64,000 nucleotides of DNA from the NCBI RefSeq assembly GCF_900103875.1, contig NZ_LT629705.1:1745001-1809000 (forward strand), read 5' to 3'. The notes below the pieces were generated by a model. It had not been told where the DNA came from. It ran no database searches and was given only the letters and a program-made list of their open reading frames with translations. Shown piece by piece: positions 1 through 14,500 of the stretch. This DNA is from Pseudomonas arsenicoxydans. Its GTDB lineage: Bacteria; Pseudomonadota; Gammaproteobacteria; Pseudomonadales; Pseudomonadaceae. A program made the translations under genes and the position numbers. How positions within the stretch are numbered: position 1 is the first letter of the stretch; each line of letters opens with the position of its first letter.

Positions 1-591
<591 letters not shown>

Positions 592-767
592 ATAACACCC
601 AAGCAATTTGCTTGCTTCGAGCTGAAAAGCGAAAGAGCACCAGATTGCGGTGTGTGAAGACGAAACGAACCGAAAGTTCGAGAAGACTCGCAAAACACCG
701 AAAACTATCACATACCCATTCGCTGGAGCGTGACCTCGCAAGAGAGCACGACCTGGCTACCGAATTT

Positions 768-883
768 CTTGACGACCATAGAGCATTGGAACCACCTGAT
801 CCCATCCCGAACTCAGCAGTGAAACGATGCATCGCCGATGGTAGTGTGGGGTTTCCCCATGTGAGAGTAGGTCATCGTCAAGA
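768..883 (+). rRNA. rrf: 5S ribosomal RNA
   Basis: This is a 5S rRNA of about 116 nucleotides. It carries the conserved ACCTGATCCCATCCCGAACT segment and the closing CATGTGAGAGTAGGTCATCG segment. Its two ends, CTTGACGA and TCGTCAAG, pair as helix I. It lies about 176 bases after the 23S end. No tRNA was seen in that spacer. The terminal boundaries are uncertain by 1-3 bases. Confidence 0.96.
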
Positions 884-893
884 TTAAATTCCG

Positions 894-929
894 AAACCCC
901 TATCTGCGTATGCAGGTAGGGGTTTTGTT
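894..929 (+). terminator. Rho-independent terminator of the rRNA operon
   Basis: A 14-bp stem (894-907 with 912-925, one G-U pair) closes a GTAT loop and runs into TTTTGTTTT. It sits 10 bases after 5S and would end rRNA transcription before birA. The remaining bases up to birA at 1020 hold no other feature that I can support. Confidence 0.9.
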
Positions 930-1019
930 TTGTCCGCAAAAAAATCAGTTCGCCAGGGTTTCTATGCAACGGCTCAGGGCATGGATATCATGCGGACCTC
1001 ATTCTGAGGCGAGACTTGC

Positions 1020-1979
1020 ATGCTGACGTTGTTAAAGCTTCTTAAGGATGGCCGATTCCATTCGGGTCAGGACCTGGGCGTTGCCTTGGGTGTCAGTCGC
1101 AGTGCCGTCTGGAAGCAGCTTCAGCATTTAGAAGCTGAGCTTGGATTATCTATCCATAAGGTCCGTGGCCGCGGGTATCAGTTGGCTGCGCCACTGACAT
1201 TGCTCGATTCGGCCGATATAAAAGCGCAGGCGGCCGTATGCGATTGGCCAATACTCATCCTCGATTCAGTTGACTCCACCAACGCTGAGGCGTTGCGTGC
1301 TGTTGAGCGTGGCCAGACTGCTCCATTTTTAGTGCTTGCCGAGAGACAGACCGCAGGCCGGGGTAGGCGCGGGCGCAAGTGGGCAAGTCCTTTCGCGGAA
1401 AACATCTACTACAGCCTGGTATTGCGCATTGAGGGTGGAATGCGGCAGCTGGAAGGTTTGAGTCTCGTTGTCGGGCTTGCTGTAATGCAGACGCTGCGGG
1501 CGCTTGGCGTTTCAGGTGCAGGGCTGAAATGGCCTAACGATGTTTTGGTTGGTCAGAAAAAAATCGCCGGAGTATTGCTCGAGTTGGTGGGTGATCCTGC
1601 TGATGTGTGTCATGTGGTGTTGGGTGTCGGAATTAATGTGAATATGCAGATGACCGATGAGGTTGATCAGCAGTGGACATCCATGCGGCTTGAGACAGGC
1701 AAGGTGTTCGATCGCAATCACCTGGTTGCAGAGTTAGGGGTGATGCTCCGGGCATATTTAAATCGCCATCAGCAGGACGGTTTTTCAGCGATTCATGCTG
1801 AGTGGGAGCAAGGTCATATTTGGCAGGGCCGGGCGGTGTCATTAATTGCCGGCGTGAACCGGATAGATGGTGAGGTGCTGGGTATCGACAGTCGGGGTGC
1901 TCTGCGTCTGAAGGTGGATGGTGTGGAAAAAGTCTTTAGTGGTGGCGAGCTCAGTCTGAGGTTGCGTGATGATTCTTGA
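1020..1979 (+). CDS. birA: Bifunctional biotin-protein ligase / biotin operon repressor
   Basis: BirA activates biotin as biotinyl-AMP and attaches it to a lysine of the biotin carboxyl carrier protein. In many gammaproteobacteria it also represses biotin synthesis genes. The 319-residue length fits the two-function type. Residues 1-60 form a helix-turn-helix ([20 protein letters not shown]). The ligase domain shows the biotin/AMP motif [13 protein letters not shown] at about residues 117-129 and [10 protein letters not shown] further on. A small C-terminal SH3-like domain follows. The start ATG is 90 bases after the rRNA terminator. The gene overlaps coaX by 11 bases, so the two are probably translated together. 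Confidence 0.96.
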   Translation: MLTLLKLLKDGRFHSGQDLGVALGVSRSAVWKQLQHLEAELGLSIHKVRGRGYQLAAPLTLLDSADIKAQAAVCDWPILILDSVDSTNAEALRAVERGQTAPFLVLAERQTAGRGRRGRKWASPFAENIYYSLVLRIEGGMRQLEGLSLVVGLAVMQTLRALGVSGAGLKWPNDVLVGQKKIAGVLLELVGDPADVCHVVLGVGINVNMQMTDEVDQQWTSMRLETGKVFDRNHLVAELGVMLRAYLNRHQQDGFSAIHAEWEQGHIWQGRAVSLIAGVNRIDGEVLGIDSRGALRLKVDGVEKVFSGGELSLRLRDDS

Positions 1980-2718
1980 GCTTGACTGCGGTAACAGTTT
2001 TATTAAGTGGCGTGTGCTCGGTGCAGATGTCAGAAAGGTGATTGGCGAAGGTATTGTCGACTCCGATCTTGCATTGCTCGAAGGACTGAAGGGGCTTGAG
2101 GGGCTTTCTCTCGCCCATTGCCGACTGGTCAGCGTGAGAACTGCAGAAGAAACCGAAGCCTTGATATCGCTGCTGGAAAGCGCTTTTGGTGTTTCCGTGA
2201 TGTGCGCCGCGCCGGCTAGAGAGATGGCGGGGGTGCGCAACGGTTACGAGGATTTCGAGCGACTGGGGCTGGATCGCTGGCTTGCAATGCTTGGTGGCTT
2301 CCATTTGGCCTCTGGGCCATGTCTTGTGCTCGATTTTGGCACGGCTGTTACTGCTGACTTCATAGATGGGGATGGCGGGCATCTCGGAGGATTTATCTGT
2401 CCGGGGATGCCATTGATGCGTAACCAGCTCCGTACACATACGCGCCGTATTCGCTATGGTGATCTTGCCGCCGAGCGCGCGCTGGAACGTCTCGTTCCTG
2501 GTCGTACGACCGTCGAGGCGGTCGAGAGGGGATGCTCATTGATGCTGAGAGGGTTTGTCCTGACTCAGTTGGAGCTGGCAAGACGTTATTGGGGTGAGAA
2601 TTATTCTGTGTTTCTCACGGGTGGAGATGCGGGGCTGGTCTCCGAGATTGTGCCTGAGGCCAAGGTGGTTCCGGATCTGGTGTTTGTAGGGTTGGCTATG
2701 GCGTGTCCCTTGTCCTGA
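1969..2718 (+). CDS. coaX: Type III pantothenate kinase
   Basis: CoaX phosphorylates pantothenate, the first step of coenzyme A synthesis. Residues 1-10, [10 protein letters not shown], are the type III phosphate-binding motif, and [12 protein letters not shown] and LTGGDA are further family motifs. The product is 249 residues, the usual length. A GTG sits in frame one codon upstream at 1966, but the ATG at 1969 gives the N-terminus seen in other Pseudomonas CoaX proteins. The start lies inside the end of birA. The type III enzyme replaces the E. coli CoaA type in pseudomonads. Confidence 0.96.
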   Translation: MILELDCGNSFIKWRVLGADVRKVIGEGIVDSDLALLEGLKGLEGLSLAHCRLVSVRTAEETEALISLLESAFGVSVMCAAPAREMAGVRNGYEDFERLGLDRWLAMLGGFHLASGPCLVLDFGTAVTADFIDGDGGHLGGFICPGMPLMRNQLRTHTRRIRYGDLAAERALERLVPGRTTVEAVERGCSLMLRGFVLTQLELARRYWGENYSVFLTGGDAGLVSEIVPEAKVVPDLVFVGLAMACPLS

Positions 2719-2725
2719 GGTTTCT

Positions 2726-3166
2726 ATGCGTTGGTTGTTTTTGCTGCTGCTCGTACTAAATGTCTTCTATTACATCTGGCATCAACAAGAGGCTCCGTTG
2801 CGTGCGAAGGACGTGACGCCTTTGAGCTTGTACAGGGGAGCGCAGCAGGACATTCGATTGTTGAGTGAGGCGAATGATACGACGCGCGAGAAGGCCAAAT
2901 CGGCTGTAATAGACAGCGGTTGCCTCTATTTGGGAGGTTTTGCTCGCCAGGAAACTGCCCAGATTGCAGAGAAGCGTTTGGCTGGTATGGATGTGAAGTT
3001 TCAATCCTTGCCGAAAGACTCCGCTGACTCTGTCGGTTATTGGGTGCGGATAGCGCCCGAAAGCCGGCGTTTACTGGAAGACTTGCAGCTACAAAACCTT
3101 TCCAAAGAATTCAATGAGTTAAAACATAAAATAATGCCCTGCGAGGGGGTTGCACCCGCCGAATAG
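2726..3166 (+). CDS. SPOR-domain membrane protein
   Basis: This is a 146-residue protein with an N-terminal membrane anchor (residues 2-17, WLFLLLLVLNVFYYIW), a variable linker, and a SPOR-like domain at about residues 64-140 that begins CLYLGGFARQETAQIAEK. SPOR domains bind denuded septal peptidoglycan in the periplasm, so a cell-wall or division-linked role is likely but unproven. It starts 7 bases after coaX and probably ends that operon. P. aeruginosa has a similar small gene at this place. A putative promoter for the downstream tRNAs overlaps its last codons. Confidence 0.85.
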   Translation: MRWLFLLLLVLNVFYYIWHQQEAPLRAKDVTPLSLYRGAQQDIRLLSEANDTTREKAKSAVIDSGCLYLGGFARQETAQIAEKRLAGMDVKFQSLPKDSADSVGYWVRIAPESRRLLEDLQLQNLSKEFNELKHKIMPCEGVAPAE

Positions 3167-3178
3167 TTTGCATAGAAT
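3150..3178 (+). promoter_or_regulatory. Putative distal sigma-70 promoter of the tRNA operon
   Basis: TTGCAC (3150-3155), a 17-base spacer and TAGAAT (3173-3178) give four of six and five of six matches to the sigma-70 hexamers. The -35 box lies in the 3' end of the SPOR gene. Transcription would start near 3185, about 125 bases before tRNA-Tyr. Confidence 0.6.
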
Positions 3179-3267
3179 GGCGCCCGCTTCGCAGTGAAGA
3201 CCTTTAACGGTAAGCAGCGTGAAGCGAGGTCAACGCAGCTAACCTCAGGTTTTTAATGAGAAAATGC

Positions 3268-3295
3268 TTGACAGAAGGCTGGCATGATATAGAAT
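3268..3295 (+). promoter_or_regulatory. Sigma-70 promoter of the tRNA-Tyr-Gly-Thr operon
   Basis: A perfect TTGACA (3268-3273), a 16-base spacer and TAGAAT (3290-3295) precede tRNA-Tyr. The expected start, near 3302, is a few bases before the mature tRNA 5' end. This is the stronger of the two promoters seen upstream of the tRNAs. Confidence 0.8.
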
Positions 3296-3308
3296 GCCGG
3301 CTCGCTTA

Positions 3309-3393
<85 letters not shown>

Positions 3394-3417
3394 TTTTTAG
3401 CGAGAGCTGCAAGCCTC

Positions 3418-3491
<74 letters not shown>

Positions 3492-3517
3492 AGTTTGCAG
3501 ATTTTGCACAGTGTTAC

Positions 3518-3593
3518 GCTCTTGTAGCTCAGTTGGTAGAGCACACCCTTGGTAAGGGTGAGGTCAGCGGTTCAAATCCGCTCAAGAGCTCCA
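3518..3593 (+). tRNA. tRNA-Thr (anticodon GGT)
   Basis: This is a 76-nucleotide tRNA. The acceptor GCTCTTG pairs with CAAGAGC, followed by discriminator T and an encoded CCA. The anticodon loop TTGGTAA reads GGT. It is the last gene of the cluster and is followed within 10 bases by a terminator. Confidence 0.97.
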
Positions 3594-3601
3594 TATAACA
3601 A

Positions 3602-3630
3602 GGCAGATATGAAAATATCTGCCTTTGTTT
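3602..3630 (+). terminator. Rho-independent terminator after tRNA-Thr
   Basis: The arms GGCAGATAT and ATATCTGCC close a GAAA loop and are followed by TTTGTTTT. It ends the tRNA-Tyr-Gly-Thr transcript. The next 137 bases, up to tRNA-Trp, hold only a promoter. P. aeruginosa carries a tuf gene at this place. Confidence 0.88.
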
Positions 3631-3718
3631 TAATGGTTGCGGTCGCGCCTTGTTGTTTTTTTGCAGGGCGATCGAGCGGGTGGTTTTGGTGCTGAAGTCA
3701 AAGCTGCTGAGTAAATTG

Positions 3719-3747
3719 TTGTAATGTCTTTTTCGGGCCGGCATAAT
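3719..3747 (+). promoter_or_regulatory. Putative promoter of tRNA-Trp-secE-nusG
   Basis: TTGTAA (3719-3724), a 17-base spacer and CATAAT (3742-3747) precede tRNA-Trp. A GC-rich inverted repeat (GGCCG near 3737, CGGCC near 3752) overlaps the -10 box. The preceding terminator means the following operon needs its own promoter, which supports this call. Confidence 0.6.
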
Positions 3748-3767
3748 GGTCGGCCTGATTTTGTTTT

Positions 3768-3843
3768 AGGTCAGTAGCTCAATTGGCAGAGCGACGGTCT
3801 CCAAAACCGTAGGTTGGGGGTTCGATTCCCTCCTGACCTGCCA
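3768..3843 (+). tRNA. tRNA-Trp (anticodon CCA)
   Basis: This is a 76-nucleotide tRNA. The acceptor AGGTCAG pairs with CTGACCT, followed by discriminator G and an encoded CCA. The anticodon loop CTCCAAA reads CCA. It sits 45 bases before secE with no terminator between them, so it is probably cotranscribed with secE and nusG and cut out by processing. Confidence 0.97.
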
Positions 3844-3888
3844 GATTCACTTGGTGTGTCTGGCTTTCTTTTCACAGGATCTTCATAG

Positions 3889-4257
3889 ATGACTCCTAAA
3901 GCTGAAGTTCAAGGCTCTCGCTTCGATCTGCTCAAGTGGCTTGTGGTAGTCGCTTTGGTGGTTGTTGGCGTTGTTGGTAATCAGTATTACTCTGCTTCGC
4001 CGATCCTGTATCGCGTACTCGCATTGCTCGCCATTGCTGCTGTAGCTGCCTTTGTAGGCCTGCAGACAGTCAAGGGCAAGTCTTTCTTTGTACTGGTTAA
4101 GGAAGCTCGCACCGAAATTCGTAAAGTCGTATGGCCAACTCGCCAAGAAACCACGCAGACCACGCTTATTGTTGTGGCTGTCGTTCTGGTTATGGCGTTG
4201 CTGTTGTGGGGGCTTGATTCCCTGCTCGGCTGGCTTGTTTCTTTGATTGTCGGCTAA
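3889..4257 (+). CDS. secE: Preprotein translocase subunit SecE
   Basis: SecE is the essential clamp subunit of the SecYEG channel in the inner membrane. The 122-residue form has three membrane segments at about residues 14-33, 40-60 and 92-117, like E. coli SecE and unlike the one-span form of many bacteria. The conserved cytoplasmic hinge, KEARTEIRKVVWPTRQE, lies just before the last segment. The partner secY is encoded further on, in the spc operon. nusG starts 9 bases downstream, the classical secE-nusG pair. Confidence 0.97.
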   Translation: MTPKAEVQGSRFDLLKWLVVVALVVVGVVGNQYYSASPILYRVLALLAIAAVAAFVGLQTVKGKSFFVLVKEARTEIRKVVWPTRQETTQTTLIVVAVVLVMALLLWGLDSLLGWLVSLIVG

Positions 4258-4266
4258 GGGTGTCCC

Positions 4267-4800
4267 GTGGCTAAGCGTTGGTACGTTGTGCATGCTTACT
4301 CCGGTTACGAGAAGCATGTCATGCGCTCGTTAGTAGAGCGCGTAAAGCTGGCTGGCATGGAAGATGGCTTTGGCGAGATTCTGGTTCCCACTGAAGAAGT
4401 GGTTGAAATGCGTAATGGCCAGAAACGCAAAAGCGAGCGCAAATTCTTCCCAGGTTATGTGCTGGTTCAGATGGACATGAATGAGGGTACTTGGCACTTG
4501 GTCAAGGATACTCCTCGGGTGATGGGTTTCATCGGCGGTACTGCTGATAAGCCTGCGCCAATCACTGATAAAGAAGCAGAAGCAATTCTGCGTCGCGTTG
4601 CTGATGGTAGCGACAAGCCGAAGCCGAAGACATTGTTCGAGCCGGGTGAGTCGGTACGCGTCAATGACGGACCGTTTGCCGATTTTACTGGCACGGTTGA
4701 AGAAGTTAACTACGAAAAGAGCCGGATCCAAGTGGCAGTGCTCATTTTCGGTCGCTCTACTCCGGTAGAGTTAGAGTTCAGTCAGGTCGAAAAGGTCTAG
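4267..4800 (+). CDS. nusG: Transcription termination/antitermination factor NusG
   Basis: NusG binds the clamp of RNA polymerase, suppresses pausing and links transcription to Rho or to the ribosome. The 177-residue protein has the N-terminal NGN domain (residues 2-115, starting [17 protein letters not shown]) and the C-terminal KOW domain (about 125-177, [16 protein letters not shown]). The start is GTG at 4267, fixed by the conserved N-terminus. secE lies 9 bases upstream, and a terminator-like hairpin follows before rplK. Confidence 0.97.
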   Translation: MAKRWYVVHAYSGYEKHVMRSLVERVKLAGMEDGFGEILVPTEEVVEMRNGQKRKSERKFFPGYVLVQMDMNEGTWHLVKDTPRVMGFIGGTADKPAPITDKEAEAILRRVADGSDKPKPKTLFEPGESVRVNDGPFADFTGTVEEVNYEKSRIQVAVLIFGRSTPVELEFSQVEKV

Positions 4801-4815
4801 CTGAGCAAGCATCCC

Positions 4816-4844
4816 AACCCCGCAGCCCTAGGCTGTGGGGTTTT
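4816..4844 (+). terminator. Terminator-like hairpin between nusG and rplK
   Basis: The arms CCCCGCAGCC and GGCTGTGGGG (one G-U pair) close a short loop and are followed by TTTTG. It could end or weaken transcription between secE-nusG and the rplKAJL-rpoBC operon. The T run is short, so it may be only a partial terminator. Confidence 0.7.
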
Positions 4845-4917
4845 GTCGTCACTGGGATAAACGCGCAAGTAACCGGGGAGCCTTTCGAGGCGTTCGAACC
4901 CGTAATTGGAGTGCCTC

Positions 4918-5349
4918 ATGGCCAAGAAAATTACCGCTTACATCAAGCTGCAAGTGAAGGCCGCTCAGGCTAACCCAAGCCCACCTGTTGGTCCTGCTTT
5001 GGGTCAGCACGGCGTGAACATCATGGAATTCTGCAAGGCTTTCAACGCCCGTACTCAGGGTATTGAACCAGGTCTGCCGACTCCAGTGATCATCACTGTT
5101 TATAGCGACCGTAGCTTCACTTTCGAAACCAAGTCTACGCCTGCTTCGGTTCTGCTGAAGAAGGCTGCTGGTCTGACTAGCGGTTCCGCTCGCCCGAACA
5201 CCGTTAAGGTTGGCACCGTGACTCGTGCTCAGCTGGAAGAAATCGCGAAAACCAAAAACGCGGATCTGACTGCAGCTGATATGGATGCGGCCGTGCGTAC
5301 TATCGCCGGTTCTGCTCGTAGCATGGGCCTTAACGTGGAGGGTGTGTAA
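4918..5349 (+). CDS. rplK: 50S ribosomal protein L11
   Basis: L11 binds the GTPase-associated region of 23S rRNA and, together with L10/L12, supports factor binding and RelA activation. The 143-residue length is typical. The start ATG at 4918 gives the conserved [20 protein letters not shown]; an in-frame start 12 bases upstream would add four unrelated residues. The proline-rich N-terminal switch [13 protein letters not shown] is present. The stop codon overlaps the rplA start (TAATG), so the two are translationally coupled, as expected for the L1-regulated L11 operon. Confidence 0.97.
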   Translation: MAKKITAYIKLQVKAAQANPSPPVGPALGQHGVNIMEFCKAFNARTQGIEPGLPTPVIITVYSDRSFTFETKSTPASVLLKKAAGLTSGSARPNTVKVGTVTRAQLEEIAKTKNADLTAADMDAAVRTIAGSARSMGLNVEGV

Positions 5350-6044
5350 TGGCTAAGTTGACCAAGCGTCAAAAGGCTATCGCCGGCAAAATCGAAGCAG
5401 GCAAGTCCTACAACTTTGTAGATGCTGCTGCTCTGCTGGCTGAGCTGTCGACTGTCAAGTTCAGCGAGTCGTTCGACGTTGCTGTGAACCTGGGTGTTGA
5501 CCCGCGTAAATCCGACCAGGTTGTTCGTAGTGCTACTGTGCTGCCACACGGCACTGGCAAGACCGTTCGCGTTGCTGTGTTCACCCAGGGTCCAGCTGCT
5601 GAGGCCGCTCTGGCTGCCGGCGCTGACCGTGTAGGTATGGACGATCTGGCTGCCGAAATGAAAGGCGGCGACCTGAACTATGACGTCGTTATCGCATCCC
5701 CGGATGCCATGCGCGTTGTGGGTCAGTTGGGTCAGATTCTGGGTCCTCGCGGCCTGATGCCTAACCCTAAAGTCGGCACCGTAACTCCAGACGTAGCTAC
5801 CGCGGTTAAAAACGCCAAGGCTGGTCAGGTTCGTTATCGCACCGACAAAAACGGCATCATTCACACCTCCGTTGGCAAAGTCGGCTTTGATGCCGTCAAG
5901 CTGAAGGAAAACGTTGAAGCCCTGATCGCTGATCTGAAGCGTATCAAGCCAGCTTCCTCGAAAGGTATTTACGTCAAGCGCGTTACCCTGAGCACCACCA
6001 TGGGTCCAGGTCTGGTCATCGACCAAGGCTCGCTCGACGCGTAA
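5349..6044 (+). CDS. rplA: 50S ribosomal protein L1
   Basis: L1 forms the mobile stalk that releases deacylated tRNA from the E site, and in E. coli it represses its own operon by binding the mRNA leader. The 231-residue protein has the family motif [15 protein letters not shown] near residues 128-142. The start overlaps the rplK stop by one base. It is followed by the roughly 200-base leader of rplJ. Confidence 0.97.
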   Translation: MAKLTKRQKAIAGKIEAGKSYNFVDAAALLAELSTVKFSESFDVAVNLGVDPRKSDQVVRSATVLPHGTGKTVRVAVFTQGPAAEAALAAGADRVGMDDLAAEMKGGDLNYDVVIASPDAMRVVGQLGQILGPRGLMPNPKVGTVTPDVATAVKNAKAGQVRYRTDKNGIIHTSVGKVGFDAVKLKENVEALIADLKRIKPASSKGIYVKRVTLSTTMGPGLVIDQGSLDA

Positions 6045-6052
6045 GACACAGA

Positions 6053-6242
6053 TTGGCGCAAGCAATTGCGCCAGTTGAAAGATTGGGGTCCCTGCCTGGC
6101 GGGGGCTATCCAAGACCGTAGGCGACGCAAGTCTTAAACCTCAAGCCTACGCAGATGGTGCTCCCGGTTCCTTACCGAATCAGACACCAAAACGACATCC
6201 GGCTCAGGCCAGATGAAACGGTAACAAGCAGGAGTTAAACCC
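6053..6242 (+). promoter_or_regulatory. L10 leader region upstream of rplJ
   Basis: The 198 bases between rplA and rplJ hold no gene. They begin with a perfect 7-bp hairpin (GGCGCAA 6055-6061 with TTGCGCC 6066-6072) and continue into a GC-rich structured stretch ending in an AGGAG ribosome site at about 6230. In gammaproteobacteria this position holds the L10(L12)4 binding leader that represses rplJL translation. I infer that role from position and length; I could not test the kink-turn fold. Confidence 0.6.
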
Positions 6243-6743
6243 GTGGCAATTAATCTCGAAGACAAGAAGGCCATCGTCGCTGAAGTCAACGAGGCTGCCA
6301 AAGTTGCCCTGTCCGCTGTTGTGGCTGATGCCCGCGGTGTGACAGTAGGCGCAATGACCGGACTCCGTAAAGAGGCTCGTGAAGCTGGCGTATACGTACG
6401 TGTTGTACGTAACACCCTGCTCAAGCGCGCTGTTGCTGACACTGAATACAGTGTCCTCAACGACGTGTTCACCGGCCCGACTCTGATCGCGTTCTCCAAG
6501 GATCATCCAGGCGCTGCTGCCCGTTTGTTCAAGGAATTCGCCAAGAGTCAGGATAAGTTCGAGATCAAGGCAGCTGCGTTCGAGGGCAAGTTCCTCGCAG
6601 CTAACCAAATCGACGTACTGGCAACACTGCCGACCCGTGACGAAGCTATTTCGCAGCTGATGAGCGTGATTCAAGGCGCTACCAGCAAGCTGGCTCGTAT
6701 TCTGGCTGCAGTTCGCGAGCAAAAAGAAGCTGCCGCAGCCTAA
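6243..6743 (+). CDS. rplJ: 50S ribosomal protein L10
   Basis: L10 anchors the L7/L12 dimers to 23S rRNA to build the flexible stalk. The protein has 166 residues and the conserved N-terminus [15 protein letters not shown], read from a GTG start with AGGAG about 8 bases upstream. The C-terminal helix that carries the L7/L12 dimers is present, ending in an alanine-rich EQKEAAAA. The upstream leader is probably its own repression site. Confidence 0.97.
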   Translation: MAINLEDKKAIVAEVNEAAKVALSAVVADARGVTVGAMTGLRKEAREAGVYVRVVRNTLLKRAVADTEYSVLNDVFTGPTLIAFSKDHPGAAARLFKEFAKSQDKFEIKAAAFEGKFLAANQIDVLATLPTRDEAISQLMSVIQGATSKLARILAAVREQKEAAAA

Positions 6744-6821
6744 GGCTGAGCATCTCCTCTCGCGTATTTTTGTTTATTTCGATGGCCGCGTAGGCCGTCC
6801 CCCAATTCAGGAAATACAGTA

Positions 6822-7187
6822 ATGTCTATCTCCCAAGAAGATATCCTCAACGCCGTAGCTGAAATGTCGGTTCTGCAGGTTGTTGAGCTGATCAAAGCTT
6901 TCGAAGAAAAATTCGGCGTTTCCGCTGCTGCTGCATCGGCTGGTCCAGCTGCTGCTGCTGCCGTTGTTGAAGAGCAAACCGAATTCAACGTCATGCTGCT
7001 GGAAGCTGGCGAGAAGAAAGTTAACGTGATCAAGGCAGTACGTGAACTGACCGGTCTGGGCCTGAAAGAAGCCAAGGCTGTAGTTGACGGCGCTCCTGCC
7101 ATGGTTCTGGAAGCCGTTTCGAAAGATGCCGGTGACAAAGCCAAAGCTACTCTGGAAGAAGCAGGCGCTAAAGTCGAGCTGAAGTAA
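6822..7187 (+). CDS. rplL: 50S ribosomal protein L7/L12
   Basis: This is the multicopy stalk protein that recruits and stimulates the translational GTPases. The 121-residue protein has an N-terminal dimerisation domain (residues 1-33), an alanine-rich hinge (about 35-50, [14 protein letters not shown]) and the conserved C-terminal factor-binding domain ([20 protein letters not shown]). It lies 78 bases after rplJ. An attenuator-like hairpin follows before rpoB, consistent with its higher output than the polymerase genes. Confidence 0.97.
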   Translation: MSISQEDILNAVAEMSVLQVVELIKAFEEKFGVSAAAASAGPAAAAAVVEEQTEFNVMLLEAGEKKVNVIKAVRELTGLGLKEAKAVVDGAPAMVLEAVSKDAGDKAKATLEEAGAKVELK

Positions 7188-7233
7188 GCATCGACTTTGC
7201 TCCTCCAGCCCGAGCGTAAAGCGAAAGGCTGAT

Positions 7234-7262
7234 GGCTGGTGGCTCTTGCCACCGGCCTTTTT
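7234..7262 (+). terminator. Attenuator hairpin between rplL and rpoB
   Basis: The arms GGCTGGTGGC (7234-7243) and GCCACCGGCC (7248-7257) close a TCTT loop and are followed by TTTTTCC. In E. coli a partial terminator at the same place lowers transcription of rpoBC relative to the ribosomal genes; the same role is likely here. The rest of the 220-base gap shows no gene. Confidence 0.75.
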
Positions 7263-7407
7263 CCGTTATTGGCAGCCGACTGGGTCGGTGCTGGTAGCGA
7301 GCTGTAACCACCCGATGCGGTGGCGCAAACCATGGGGTTTGCACGATTTTCTGGCTGCTCCCGTCGGGAGGGGCCAAACAAGCAGGTGACCAAGCTGGGG
7401 AACGCTG

Positions 7408-11481
<4,074 letters not shown>

Positions 11482-11496
11482 CACGTGACGCGAATC

Positions 11497-11523
11497 GAGA
11501 GCGGGGCAGGATTGCCCGCTCTC
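11497..11523 (+). other. Intercistronic hairpin between rpoB and rpoC
   Basis: GAGAGCGGGGCA and TGCCCGCTCTC form a strong stem, with one unpaired G, in the 64-base gap. No T run follows, so it is more likely an RNA processing or stability element than a terminator. The rpoC ribosome site AGGAGG follows 10 bases later. Confidence 0.5.
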
Positions 11524-11545
11524 TGCTCCGCCAGGAGGAAAGGCC

Positions 11546-14500
11546 TTGAAAGACCTACTGAATTTGCTGAAAAACCAGGGTCAAGTCGAAGAGTTCGATG
11601 CCATCCGTATTGGATTGGCATCGCCTGAGATGATCCGTTCGTGGTCGTTCGGCGAAGTTAAAAAGCCGGAAACCATTAACTACCGTACGTTCAAACCAGA
11701 ACGTGACGGCCTGTTCTGCGCCAAGATCTTTGGCCCGGTAAAGGATTACGAGTGCCTGTGCGGTAAGTACAAGCGCTTGAAGCACCGTGGTGTGATCTGC
11801 GAGAAGTGCGGCGTTGAAGTCGCGCTGGCTAAAGTTCGTCGTGAGCGCATGGCGCACATCGAGCTGGCCTCGCCAGTTGCCCACATCTGGTTCCTGAAAT
11901 CGCTGCCGTCGCGTATCGGCTTGCTGATGGACATGACCCTGCGTGATATCGAACGCGTTCTCTACTTCGAGAGCTATGTCGTTATCGATCCAGGCATGAC
12001 CACCCTTGAAAAAGGTCAGCTGCTCAATGACGAGCAGTACTTCGAAGCGCTGGAAGAGTTCGGCGACGATTTCGATGCCCGTATGGGTGCCGAAGCTGTC
12101 CGCGAACTGCTGCACGCTATCGACCTGGAACACGAGATTGGTCGTCTGCGTGAAGAAATTCCGCAAACCAACTCCGAAACCAAAATCAAGAAGCTGTCCA
12201 AGCGTCTGAAGTTGATGGAAGCCTTCCAGGGTTCCGGCAACCTTCCAGAATGGATGGTGCTGACCGTTCTGCCGGTTCTGCCGCCAGATCTGCGTCCACT
12301 GGTCCCGCTGGATGGCGGTCGCTTCGCGACTTCCGACCTCAACGATCTGTATCGTCGAGTGATCAACCGTAACAACCGCTTGAAGCGCCTGCTTGATCTG
12401 TCCGCTCCGGACATCATCGTGCGCAACGAAAAGCGTATGTTGCAGGAAGCCGTCGACGCACTGCTCGACAACGGTCGTCGTGGCCGCGCTATCACCGGTT
12501 CCAACAAGCGTCCTCTGAAATCCCTGGCTGACATGATCAAGGGTAAGCAAGGTCGTTTCCGTCAGAACTTGCTCGGTAAGCGTGTTGACTACTCCGGTCG
12601 TTCGGTAATTACCGTAGGTCCGACCCTGCGTCTGCACCAGTGCGGTCTGCCGAAGAAGATGGCTCTCGAGCTGTTCAAGCCGTTCATTTTCGGCAAGCTG
12701 GAAATGCGTGGTCTCGCGACCACCATCAAAGCCGCCAAGAAAATGGTTGAGCGCGAACTGCCAGAGGTTTGGGACGTTCTCGCTGAAGTGATCCGTGAAC
12801 ACCCGGTTCTCCTCAACCGTGCACCGACCCTTCACCGTCTGGGTATCCAGGCGTTTGAACCGGTACTGATCGAAGGTAAGGCTATCCAGCTGCACCCTCT
12901 GGTCTGTGCTGCGTACAACGCCGACTTCGACGGCGACCAAATGGCCGTGCACGTACCGCTGACACTGGAAGCCCAGTTGGAAGCGCGTGCGTTGATGATG
13001 TCGACCAACAACATTCTGTCGCCAGCCAACGGTGAGCCAATCATCGTTCCGTCGCAGGACGTTGTATTGGGTCTGTACTACATGACTCGTGAAGCGATCA
13101 ACGCCAAAGGCGAAGGTCGTGTGTTCGCGGATCTGCAAGAAGTTGACCGTGTGTTCCGTGCCGGCGAAGCCGCACTGCACGCCAAGGTTAAAGTGCGGAT
13201 CAACGAAACCGTCAACGATCGTGATGGTGGCAGCGTCAAGAACACCCGTATCGTCGACACCACTGTCGGCCGTGCGCTGTTGTTCCAGGTTGTTCCACCT
13301 GGCCTGTCGTACGACGTCGTCAACCAGCCGATGAAGAAAAAGGCGATCTCCAAGCTGATCAACCAGTGCTACCGCGTGGTTGGTTTGAAAGAGACCGTGA
13401 TCTTCGCTGACCAGTTGATGTACACCGGTTTTGCCTATTCGACCATTTCCGGCGTTTCCATCGGTGTTAACGACTTCGTTATCCCTGATGAAAAAGCCCG
13501 CATCATCAATGCTGCTACTGATGAAGTGAAAGAGATCGAAAGTCAGTACGCCTCCGGCCTGGTAACCCAGGGCGAGAAGTACAACAAAGTGATCGACCTT
13601 TGGTCCAAGGCGAACGACGAAGTTTCCAAGGCAATGATGGCCAACCTCTCGAAAGAGAAAGTCATCGACCGTCATGGCGTCGAAGTCGACCAGGAGTCCT
13701 TCAACTCGATGTACATGATGGCCGACTCGGGCGCACGGGGTTCTGCTGCGCAGATCCGTCAGCTCGCCGGTATGCGTGGCCTGATGGCCAAGCCGGACGG
13801 TTCCATCATCGAAACGCCGATTACTGCGAACTTCCGTGAAGGTTTGAGCGTACTTCAGTACTTCATCTCCACTCACGGTGCTCGTAAAGGTTTGGCGGAT
13901 ACCGCGTTGAAAACTGCGAACTCCGGTTACCTGACTCGTCGTCTGGTAGACGTGGCGCAGGATCTGGTTGTGACCGAGATCGATTGCGGCACCGAACATG
14001 GCCTGGTAATGACTCCGCACATTGAAGGCGGTGACGTTGTTGAGCCGTTGGGTGAGCGCGTATTGGGTCGTGTCATTGCTCGTGACGTGTTCAAGCCAGG
14101 TACCGAAGAAATCATCGTTCCTGCCGGTACTCTGGTAGACGAGAAGTGGGTCGAGTTCATCGAGCTGAACAGCATCGACGAAGTGATCGTGCGTTCGCCG
14201 ATCAGCTGCGAAACCCGCTACGGTATTTGCGCCAAGTGCTACGGCCGTGACTTGGCTCGTGGTCACCAGGTGAACATCGGTGAAGCGGTCGGCGTAATCG
14301 CTGCCCAGTCCATCGGTGAGCCGGGTACCCAGCTGACCATGCGTACGTTCCACATCGGTGGTGCGGCAAGCCGGACCTCCGCAGCCGACAGCGTTCAGGT
14401 GAAGAATGGCGGTACCGTCCGTCTGCATAACCTGAAGCACGTTGAGCGAGTGGATGGTTGCCTGGTTGCGGTGTCTCGTTCGGGTGAGCTGGCAATCGCT

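Noticed and set aside
612..887. Small frames in the 23S-5S spacer and across 5S rRNA
   Set aside because: They overlap a structural RNA and have no coding features.
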